Shown here in pieces: positions 1 through 5,003 of a stretch of 5,003 nucleotides of DNA. Each line of letters starts with the position of its first letter. Position 1 is the first letter of the stretch. The notes below the pieces were generated by a model. The model was not told the DNA's origin. It searched no databases and was given only the letters and a program-made list of their open reading frames with translations. The position numbers were made by a program, and so were the translations under genes. Source of the stretch: Opitutales bacterium (GTDB lineage Bacteria; Verrucomicrobiota; Verrucomicrobiia; Opitutales; Intestinicryptomonadaceae); NCBI GenBank assembly GCA_017526045.1, contig JAFXRX010000194.1, positions 1-5,003 on the forward strand. The letters run 5' to 3'.

Positions 1-33
1 CGGCAAGTTTTGTCTTTTATGTATTCAAAAAAT

Positions 34-1185
34 ATGAACTTTTTAATCGTAAAAAACGCGCTCATAAAAGGCGAAAGCGGGGAAATCCGCCCCGCCGAAC
101 TTTCCGTAAAAGACGGAAAAATCGCCCGCATCGCCGAAAAAATCGGGGAGAACGCCGAATTTGTTTTCGACGCGCAGGGGGCGCGTTTGTGCGCGGGGCT
201 CATCGACTGCCATTTCCACGGCGCGGGCGGCTTCGACTTTTGCGACGGCGACCTCGGCGGGCTTGTTGAAATTGCAAAGCTCAAGCTGCGCGAGGGCGCG
301 ACTTCCATTTTGCCCGCGACTTTGACGCTGCCATTTGACGCGCTCAAAAACGCCTTCGAGTGCGCAAAAAAATATTCGCTCTCAAACAGGGCGGACATGC
401 CGAGGCTCTTGGGAATACACCTCGAAGGGCCCTTTGTGAACCCGCGCATGGCGGGCGCGCAAAACCCGCGGCATTTGCGCCCTTGCGACGCCGCTTTCGC
501 AAAAAAGCTAAACGAAATCTTCCCGATAAAAAAGCTGACATACGCCCCGGAGCTCGACGAAAATTGCGAATTTTTAAGGGAAATTATTTCCATGGGCATA
601 GTCCCTTCGTGCGGGCATTCCGCGGCGGCTTTCGGCGAATTTGCAAAGGCGCATTCCTCGGGGCTTAAAAACATAACGCACTTTGCAAACAGGCTAAGCC
701 CCGTGGCTTCGCGCGACATCGGCGCAACAGGGGCTGGGCTTTTGTTTGACGACGTATTTTTGGAAATTATCGCCGACAAAGTCCATCTATCTTCCGATAT
801 GCTCTCGCTTGTGTTTGCAAAAAAGCCTCTCTCAAAAATTGCGCTCATAACAGACTCCATGCGCGCTTCTTGGCTTGGCGAGGGCTCCTCGAGTTTGGGC
901 GGGCTGGAAGTCGTCGTAAAAGGCGGCGAGGCGCGGCTTGCAAAAACGGGCGCGCTTGCGGGCAGCGTCCTAAAACTAAACGAAGCCGTAAAAAACGCGG
1001 CTGAAATTGCGAATATCGACATTTCTTCCGCCGCTGAGCTTGCCTCGAAAAACGTCGCGGACAGCCTGAATTTAAAGGGGGTGGGGCGGCTGCGCGAAGG
1101 CTTTGCCGCGGACTTTGTTTTGCTTTCGGAAAAAGCGGAGGTCGCCGCGGCTTTCGTGGGCGGAAAGCTTTGCTACAAATTGTGA
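34..1185 (+). CDS. nagA: N-acetylglucosamine-6-phosphate deacetylase (NagA)
   Basis: This cytoplasmic metal-dependent amidohydrolase is predicted to remove acetate from GlcNAc-6-phosphate, giving glucosamine-6-phosphate for glycolysis or cell-wall synthesis. Counting from a TTG at position 10 (391 codons; subtract 8 for the chosen start), the TIM-barrel landmarks run in order: GLIDCHFHG (63-71, an HxH pair), HLEGPF (137-142, metal-ligand Glu139), CGHS (His203), THFANRLSP (His224), ADKVH (His259), LITDSMR (catalytic-type Asp282) and the C-terminal GRLREGFAADFVLL segment. The length suits the family, which is about 380 residues. I prefer the ATG at 34 because MNFLIVKNALI begins at the usual first beta strand. 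The ATG at 19 and the TTG at 10 are in frame, the frame is open to the window edge, and no start has a Shine-Dalgarno site. Atypical residues are GAQNP where E. coli NagA has GTHNP, and NRL where NAM is usual. The 3' end overlaps the convergent gene by 13 bp. The family call is firm; the exact substrate is inferred. Confidence 0.92.
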   Translation: MNFLIVKNALIKGESGEIRPAELSVKDGKIARIAEKIGENAEFVFDAQGARLCAGLIDCHFHGAGGFDFCDGDLGGLVEIAKLKLREGATSILPATLTLPFDALKNAFECAKKYSLSNRADMPRLLGIHLEGPFVNPRMAGAQNPRHLRPCDAAFAKKLNEIFPIKKLTYAPELDENCEFLREIISMGIVPSCGHSAAAFGEFAKAHSSGLKNITHFANRLSPVASRDIGATGAGLLFDDVFLEIIADKVHLSSDMLSLVFAKKPLSKIALITDSMRASWLGEGSSSLGGLEVVVKGGEARLAKTGALAGSVLKLNEAVKNAAEIANIDISSAAELASKNVADSLNLKGVGRLREGFAADFVLLSEKAEVAAAFVGGKLCYKL

Positions 1186-2066
1186 TTTTGGGAAAGGGCC
1201 TCCGATATTGTCCCGTCTTGAAAATCAAAGCGAAGGTCTGCGAGCTTTTGCGGCAGGACAATCTGGCTCGACAAAATAGCCTCGTCGGCCATCTGCCCGA
1301 AAATCAGGCGCATTAAAAATTTCGGAATTCTAAAAAGGCGCGGGCGGTGAAGCTTTTTTGCAAGACCCTGCGCGAAATCTGCGTTTGTTGCGATGAATGG
1401 CGAGACTGCGTTTACGCGCCCCTTGAGGCTTTCGTTTGAAATTGCGAAGTCGTAAAGGCGGACTAAATCGGCAATGGAAATCCAGGGCATATAATTTTCG
1501 CCGCAGGAAATTTTCGCGCCCAAAAACATTTTAAAGAGGGGCGAGAGCATTTTTACTATGCCGCCAGCGCCGCCGATTACCATGCCCTGCCGAAGCTGCA
1601 CAACCCGCGTCCCGCGCCTCGAAGCCCCCTGCGCCGCCCGCTCGCTTTGCGCGCAGACGTCCGCCAAAAAGCCCGCGCCCTTTTTCGACTGCTCGCAGCA
1701 TACCGACTTGGGGGAAACCCCGTAGTATCCGACGGCGGAGGCGTTTATAAAAACGTTCGGCGGGTTTTTCATTCTGCGGATTTTTTGCGCGATTAATTTT
1801 GCCGCGCTTACCCTGCTTGAAAGAATTTTGCTTTTTTTGCTCTTGTTCCAAAATCCGAATATGCTCTCGCCCGCGAGCTTTATCACCGCCATTGCGCCGT
1901 CCAAAATTTGGTCGCTTAAAATTCTCTTTGACAAATCCCAAAAATATGGGCTTCGGGGGTCGGAGCGGGTGGGGATTACCACTTTGCAATTTTGCGACGA
2001 AAAATGCCTTGCAAGCGCGCTTCCGATAAAGCCGCCGCCGCCAAAAATTACAATTTTTTCTTCCAC
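1173..2066 (-). CDS. TIGR01777/SDR39U1-family NAD(P)-binding epimerase-like protein
   Basis: This 297-residue protein belongs to the atypical extended short-chain dehydrogenase family often named epimerase YfcH or SDR39U1. Its substrate is generally not established. The Rossmann dinucleotide loop is GGGGFIG (9-15). It is followed by the family's VIKLAGESIFG (61-71), INASAVGYYG (107-116), FLADVC (133-138), LRQGMVIG (158-165), the PWISIADLVRLY strand-helix (194-205) and a C-terminal DUF1731-like block, DEAILSSQIVLPQKL (261-275). The usual Trp after FLAEVC appears to be Ser (CAQSE). The start is GTG at 2066-2064, giving MEEKIVIFGG, which places the first strand correctly; an ATG two bases upstream is out of frame and soon stops. 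There is no Shine-Dalgarno site. It lies 30 bp downstream of the cobalamin adenosyltransferase with no terminator between, so it is probably co-transcribed. Members are sometimes labelled cell-division inhibitor SulA; nothing in this sequence supports that role. Confidence 0.9.
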   Translation of the reverse strand: MEEKIVIFGGGGFIGSALARHFSSQNCKVVIPTRSDPRSPYFWDLSKRILSDQILDGAMAVIKLAGESIFGFWNKSKKSKILSSRVSAAKLIAQKIRRMKNPPNVFINASAVGYYGVSPKSVCCEQSKKGAGFLADVCAQSERAAQGASRRGTRVVQLRQGMVIGGAGGIVKMLSPLFKMFLGAKISCGENYMPWISIADLVRLYDFAISNESLKGRVNAVSPFIATNADFAQGLAKKLHRPRLFRIPKFLMRLIFGQMADEAILSSQIVLPQKLADLRFDFQDGTISEALSQNHNL

Positions 2067-2096
2067 ATATAAAATATCGGAAGTTTTTGAAAAATC

Positions 2097-2633
2097 TTAT
2101 TTTAAGATGTTTTTTGCGGCCAAAACGCCCCAGAGGTAAATCAAATCGGAGAGCCTGTTTATGTAGGCGGGGATGATTTTTCGCGGCAGCGGCTCTTCCT
2201 CGTTTAGGCGCGCGATTTCGCGCTCCGCCCTGCGGCAGATTGTCCGCGCCAAATTTAAATTGGCGTCGAGCTTGTTTTCGCCAGCGAGCGTCCAGCCTTT
2301 GAAAACTTCGCCGTTTTTTTCGATTTCCAAAACGCGCTTTTCGACAAAATCGAGGTCTTCGGAGCTTATGAGCGGAATGTTTTTTTCGGCGAGTTTTGGG
2401 GCGTTTTCGTTCGACGTTGCAAGCTCCGTCATAAGCTTTATCAAATCGCCCTGGATTTTGGAAATGTCCGCCTTTAATTGCGGCTCGGAAGAAAACGCCT
2501 TTGCAAGCCCCAGCGCGGAGCACATCTCGTCAACCGCCCCGTACGCGCAAACTCTCTGCGAGGATTTTGAAACTCTTTGCCCGAACATAAGCGAGCAAGT
2601 GCCTTCGTCGCCTGTCTTTGTTGAAATGCCCAT
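2097..2633 (-). CDS. pduO: PduO-type ATP:cob(I)alamin adenosyltransferase
   Basis: This cytoplasmic enzyme transfers the adenosyl group of ATP to cob(I)alamin, making the coenzyme form adenosylcobalamin. The 178-residue product is full length for the single-domain PduO/MMAB family, a five-helix bundle acting as a trimer. Family signatures are clear: the ATP-binding N-terminus TKTGDEGTCSL (5-15), RVCAYGAVDE (27-36), the catalytic helix LARTICRRAER (128-138; Arg130, Arg134, Arg135 and Glu137 match the conserved Arg/Glu set of the human enzyme) and AYINRLSDLIY (156-166). I chose the ATG at 2633 because family members begin a few residues before TKTGD, and because a promoter just upstream would start transcription near 2647. 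That makes the in-frame TTG at 2651 unlikely. The upstream stretch is A-rich with no Shine-Dalgarno site. It is the first gene of a probable two-gene operon with the SDR protein. It is not related to the CobA/BtuR-type enzyme. The symbol names the family; no propanediol-utilisation genes are present. Confidence 0.93.
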   Translation of the reverse strand: MGISTKTGDEGTCSLMFGQRVSKSSQRVCAYGAVDEMCSALGLAKAFSSEPQLKADISKIQGDLIKLMTELATSNENAPKLAEKNIPLISSEDLDFVEKRVLEIEKNGEVFKGWTLAGENKLDANLNLARTICRRAEREIARLNEEEPLPRKIIPAYINRLSDLIYLWGVLAAKNILK

Positions 2634-2653
2634 ATGCTTTTTATTTTGCAAAT

Positions 2654-2682
2654 ATTAAAGCCGCTATTTTGGCTTTCGTCAA
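2654..2682 (-). promoter_or_regulatory. Sigma-70-type promoter for the adenosyltransferase-SDR operon
   Basis: Read on the minus strand, TTGACG (2682-2677) is a 5/6 match to the -35 consensus and TTTAAT (2659-2654) is a 5/6 match to the -10, separated by exactly 17 bp. The predicted transcription start is near 2647, leaving a leader of about 14 nt before the ATG at 2633. It sits just downstream of the argS terminator, where a new transcription unit must begin. This is consensus matching only. If the organism's housekeeping sigma factor has a different preference, the call weakens. Confidence 0.55.
2657..2676. repeat. Inverted repeat filling the promoter spacer; possible operator
   Basis: The arms AAAGCC (2657-2662) and GGCTTT (2671-2676) form a perfect 6-bp inverted repeat separated by 8 bp. 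It begins immediately next to the -35 box and ends inside the -10 box of the adenosyltransferase promoter, a classic location for a repressor or a MerR-type regulator. The arms do not extend further. Six-base arms at some spacing are expected about as often as not by chance in a gap of this size, so the operator role is only a suggestion. As RNA it would be a weak hairpin and would lie upstream of the predicted transcript. Confidence 0.25.
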
Positions 2683-2697
2683 ATTTTTTGTTTGCGC

Positions 2698-2735
2698 AAA
2701 AAAAGCGGGCTTTTTGTCTTGCCGAAAAAACCCGC
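2698..2735 (-). terminator. Rho-independent terminator after argS
   Basis: On the minus strand the stem GCGGG-U-UUUUU pairs with AAAAA-G-CCCGC. This gives eleven pairs, one of them a U-G wobble, around a loop of about 10 nt (one extra U plus CGGCAAGAC), followed by seven U residues (2704-2698). It begins 27 bases past the argS stop codon. Read in the plus direction the wobble becomes a C-A mismatch and the hairpin is followed by CC before the A/T run, so it is directed to the minus strand. It ends the probable prs-argS unit and insulates the adenosyltransferase promoter. Confidence 0.85.
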
Positions 2736-2761
2736 CTTAAAAAAATTTTTTCGCGCAAAAA

Positions 2762-4522
2762 TTACATTTTTTGCAGCGGCTCAATCGCCAAAAGGCGCAG
2801 CCCCGTTTCCAGAATTTCCATTGTGCGCGCGCAAAGCATCAGGCGCTTTGCCATGACCGCCTTGTCCTCGACCATGACCTTGTTTGCGTTGTAGAAAGTC
2901 GAGAAAACTCCCGCAAGCTCGTAAAGGTAGGTGCACAGCAAATGCGGGCGAAGCTCCGCCAAAGTTTGGTCGAAAACGCTGGGAAGGGCGATTAGCTTTC
3001 GCGCAAGCTCGATTTCCTGCGGGGTGTCGAGCTCCTCCGCCCCGCTTTCAAAATCGGCGTCCTCGGCGATGCCAGCCTTGCGGAAAATCGAGTGTATTCT
3101 CGCCACGGCGTACAAAAGATAGGGGGCTGTGTTGCCGTCGAATGCGAGCATCTTGTCCCACGAGAAAACGTAGTCGCTCGAGCGGTTTTGCGACAAGTCC
3201 GCATACCTCAGAGCCGCGACGCCGACAGTCTCCGCAATTTTTGCGATTTCCTCTTCGGGCATGTCGGGCGACTTCGCCCTTACGATTTTTTCAGCCCTTG
3301 CGACAGCCTCGTCCAAGAGCGACTTCAATTTGACGGGCTCGCCGCTCTTTGTTTTTATGGCTTTGCCGTCTTCGCCCAAAATCGTGCCAAACCAGACGTG
3401 GCGAAGGAATGGCTTGCGGTAGCCCTTTGCGCCGAACCATTTTTCAACTGTCAAAAATAGCTGCTGGAAGTGGTCCTGCTGCCGCCCGTCCGTGACGTAA
3501 ATTATTTCCTCCGCGCCAAAATGCTCGACGCGGTAAAGAACCGTCGCAAGGTCTGTGGAGGCGTAGTTTGAGGCGCCGTCTTTTTTGCGGATGATGAAAG
3601 GCTGGATGGCAAAGCGCGGGTGGTCTTTCAAAAACACCACGAGAGCCCCCTGGTCCTCCTGCGCGAGGCCGATTTCCTCAAGCTCTTTGTAAATTCTGCC
3701 GACCTTGTCGCGGTAAAAGCTCTCGCCCAGCGTCACGTCGATTGTAAGCGACATTCTCTCGTACATTCTGTCGAAAGAAATTTTGCTTATGTTTACGATG
3801 TCCTGCCAAAGGCGCGTATTTTCTGGGTCGCCGTTTTGCAGCTTCACAAGCTCGTCTCTTGCGGCGTCGGCGCAGGCGGGGTCGGCTTTTGCCTTTGCCG
3901 AGCCCGACTTGTACATTCTCTCCAAGTCTTCGAGCGCGTTTTCGTTTTTGGGGTCGAGAATGTAGTTTTCGGACTTTATTCCGTAGATTAAGATGCCAAA
4001 ATTTGTGCCCCAGTCGCCGATATGGTTGTCGCAAACCATGTCCGCGCCGCAGAAGCGCAGAAGCCGCTGGATAGCCTCGCCGATTACCATCGGGCGCAGG
4101 TGCCCGACGTGCATTTGCTTTGCTGTGTTGGGCGAGGGGAAGTCGATTACGGCTTTCCTGCCGCTAAAAAAGCTCTTTGCGGCGTCTTTTAGAGCGGCTT
4201 GCCCCTTGTAGAGCTCAAGCCACTTTTTTAGGAATTTGGGGGTCAGCTTGAAGTTTATAAAGCCCGGGCCCGCGACGGAAATTTCGACCAAAGTTTCGTC
4301 GAATGAGCCGCGCTTTTTAAATTCGCCTATGAGCTCGTTTGCGACTTCGCGGGGGTTTTTCTTTGCCTGCTTTGCGTAGGGCAGCGCGCCGTTTATCTGG
4401 AAGTCGGCAAACCGCGGGTCTGCGGCGCGGACGGAGGCGTCGAAACTGCCTTCGAAACACGCCGCCGCCTCTGACGCTGTTTTTTCTATCGCACGCGCGG
4501 GGTGAAACCAAATATTTTGCAT
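2762..4522 (-). CDS. argS: Arginyl-tRNA synthetase
   Basis: This class I aminoacyl-tRNA synthetase charges tRNA-Arg with arginine in the cytoplasm. The 586-residue product is full length. It shows the N-terminal Add1-type tRNA-recognition domain (about 1-115; PGFINFKL at 86-93), then the catalytic signature SPNTAKQMHVGH (130-141), with HVGH as the HIGH motif. DNHIGDWGTNFG (165-176), the arginine and ATP pocket segments ASNYASTDLATVLYR (317-331) and VTDGRQQDHF (343-352), and FGTILGEDGKAIKTKSGEPVKL (378-399) in place of a KMSKS loop follow. The last is normal for most bacterial ArgRS. The C-terminal alpha-helical anticodon-binding domain (about 465-586) ends with LRLLAIEPLQKM, close to the family's usual ending. 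The ATG at 4522 is supported by AGGGA five bases upstream. It lies 25 bp after prs with no terminator between, so co-transcription is likely, and it ends at a strong terminator. The identification is certain. Confidence 0.98.
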   Translation of the reverse strand: MQNIWFHPARAIEKTASEAAACFEGSFDASVRAADPRFADFQINGALPYAKQAKKNPREVANELIGEFKKRGSFDETLVEISVAGPGFINFKLTPKFLKKWLELYKGQAALKDAAKSFFSGRKAVIDFPSPNTAKQMHVGHLRPMVIGEAIQRLLRFCGADMVCDNHIGDWGTNFGILIYGIKSENYILDPKNENALEDLERMYKSGSAKAKADPACADAARDELVKLQNGDPENTRLWQDIVNISKISFDRMYERMSLTIDVTLGESFYRDKVGRIYKELEEIGLAQEDQGALVVFLKDHPRFAIQPFIIRKKDGASNYASTDLATVLYRVEHFGAEEIIYVTDGRQQDHFQQLFLTVEKWFGAKGYRKPFLRHVWFGTILGEDGKAIKTKSGEPVKLKSLLDEAVARAEKIVRAKSPDMPEEEIAKIAETVGVAALRYADLSQNRSSDYVFSWDKMLAFDGNTAPYLLYAVARIHSIFRKAGIAEDADFESGAEELDTPQEIELARKLIALPSVFDQTLAELRPHLLCTYLYELAGVFSTFYNANKVMVEDKAVMAKRLMLCARTMEILETGLRLLAIEPLQKM

Positions 4523-4527
4523 ATTTT

Positions 4528-4532
4528 TCCCT
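4528..4532 (-). promoter_or_regulatory. Shine-Dalgarno site of argS
   Basis: On the minus strand AGGGA lies five bases before the argS ATG, inside the 25-bp gap after prs. It fixes the argS start and is the only convincing Shine-Dalgarno match I see before any of the four starts visible in the window. Confidence 0.6.
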
Positions 4533-4547
4533 AAAAAACGGCGCGGA

Positions 4548-5003
4548 TTAAAAGCCCTTTACCTTGAAAAGGGACGTTACCGACATGTTGTTGTGCACGC
4601 GCAAAATCGCCTCCGCCAAGAGGGGGGCGACCGACAAAACCGTTATCGGGTAGTCGGCGTATTTCGGGCTCGGCGGGGTGGAGTCCGTAACGATTAGCTC
4701 GTCGATGACGCCTCCCGCAAGCCTTTCGTACGCGGTGTCGGTCAAAATCGCGTGCGATACCGCAGCCCTGACCGACTTGGGGTTTCTTTCGCGCAAAAGC
4801 GCGGCGGCGGCGGCGAGCGTGCCGGCGGTTTCAGTCATGTCGTCGACAATCAAAATATCCTTGCCCTCGACTTCGCCTACGAGGTTAGAAGCCTCGACGT
4901 GCTCCGCGCTTACGCGGCGTTTTGCGATAAAGCCGAGCGGGCATTCAAAGAGCTTCGAAAAGCTTTGCGCGCGCTTCAAGCCGCCGACGTCGGGCGAGAA
5001 CAC
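4548..5003 (-). CDS. prs: Ribose-phosphate pyrophosphokinase (PRPP synthetase), C-terminal part
   Basis: This enzyme makes 5-phosphoribosyl-1-pyrophosphate from ribose-5-phosphate and ATP, the precursor of purines, pyrimidines, histidine, tryptophan and NAD. Only the last 151 codons are in the window; the gene continues past position 5003, and the first codon seen (GTG) is internal. A full-length enzyme has about 310-320 residues, so roughly the N-terminal half is missing. Visible landmarks (local numbering) are FSPDVGGLKRA (2-12), KRR (28-30), the PRPP-binding loop LIVDDMTETAGT (51-62), VSHAIL (82-87), VIDELIVTDSTP (99-110) and the conserved tail VLSVAPLLAEAILRVHN (122-138) with SVTSLF (141-146). 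The PRPP loop reads VDDMTETAGT where many members have VDDxxDTxGT, a conservative Asp-to-Glu change. It is the upstream partner of argS with a 25-bp gap. A regulatory PRPP-synthetase-associated homologue is unlikely in a bacterium. Confidence 0.95.
   Translation of the reverse strand: MFSPDVGGLKRAQSFSKLFECPLGFIAKRRVSAEHVEASNLVGEVEGKDILIVDDMTETAGTLAAAAALLRERNPKSVRAAVSHAILTDTAYERLAGGVIDELIVTDSTPPSPKYADYPITVLSVAPLLAEAILRVHNNMSVTSLFKVKGF

Noticed and set aside
1531..2523. Long minus-strand reading frame of 330 codons spanning parts of the adenosyltransferase and SDR genes
   Set aside because: Its product is extremely Arg/Lys-rich with no recognisable domain, and it overlaps two clear genes in another frame. 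It is a by-product of the codon bias.
2649..2651. TTG as the start codon of the adenosyltransferase
   Set aside because: It would add six residues not typical of the family and would lie at or upstream of the predicted transcription start. The ATG at 2633 aligns with known N-termini.
2173..2658. Plus-strand frame of 161 codons antisense to the adenosyltransferase gene
   Set aside because: It is a mirror frame of a well-supported gene. It is Ser/Phe-rich and low in complexity, with no family features.
2691..2700. Perfect 10-bp palindrome TTTGCGCAAA upstream of the -35 box
   Set aside because: GCGCAAAA-type strings recur throughout the window, including 2753-2760 and inside genes. It fits background composition better than a binding site.
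2739..2751. A-run followed by T-run (AAAAAAATTTTTT) between argS and its terminator
   Set aside because: It can pair as a weak A/T hairpin but has no GC stem. It is probably part of the AT-rich terminator surroundings rather than a separate element.
2634..2761. Cobalamin riboswitch upstream of the adenosyltransferase gene
   Set aside because: The gap is 128 bp, of which the terminator and promoter use most. The predicted leader is about 14 nt and no B12-box-like sequence is visible.
3325..3390. Absence of a KMSKS motif in ArgRS
   Set aside because: Most bacterial arginyl-tRNA synthetases lack canonical KMSKS and carry the same GEDGKxxKTxSG-type loop, so this is normal.
3092..3991. Several plus-strand frames of about 60-150 codons antisense to argS
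   Set aside because: All lie opposite conserved ArgRS coding sequence and have no domain, start signal or promoter of their own.

Overview
This window holds five protein-coding genes of ordinary central and salvage metabolism. There is no mobile element, CRISPR array, RNA gene or defence cassette. The base composition is mid-GC: Ala, Gly and Arg codons are GC-rich, while Lys and Phe codons are strongly AAA and TTT. Usage looks the same by eye in all five genes, so nothing suggests recent transfer. Most starts lack a Shine-Dalgarno sequence. Together with the style of the ArgRS and Prs proteins, this would fit a Gram-negative bacterium of the PVC group, perhaps Verrucomicrobiota/Opitutae-like. 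That assignment is an impression from protein wording and needs a database search.

Layout: on the + strand, at the left, is a NagA-type N-acetylglucosamine-6-phosphate deacetylase (about 34-1185). Everything else is on the - strand. In transcription order from the right edge this is the C-terminal half of ribose-phosphate pyrophosphokinase (prs, leaving the window at 5003), then arginyl-tRNA synthetase (argS, 4522-2762) after a 25-bp gap. A strong intrinsic terminator (2735-2698) follows argS. A well-formed sigma-70-type promoter (2682-2654) then drives a PduO-type cobalamin adenosyltransferase (2633-2097) and, 30 bp further on, a TIGR01777/SDR39U1-family NAD(P)-dependent epimerase-like protein (2066-1173). 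The last gene converges on nagA and the two overlap tail to tail by 13 bp, leaving no room for a terminator between them.

The genes fall into two probable - strand transcription units, prs-argS (PRPP supply and tRNA charging) and the cobalamin adenosyltransferase with the SDR protein, plus nagA (amino-sugar or cell-wall sugar salvage), whose upstream context is outside the window. The adenosyltransferase implies that the organism uses adenosylcobalamin, but no B12-dependent enzyme or B12 riboswitch is visible here.

I looked for an undescribed system and did not find one. The most checkable non-coding signal is an inverted repeat that fills the spacer between the -35 and -10 boxes of the adenosyltransferase promoter, a possible operator. 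The other points are modest: atypical residues in NagA, a D-to-E change in the Prs PRPP loop, the convergent overlap, and the scarcity of Shine-Dalgarno sites.
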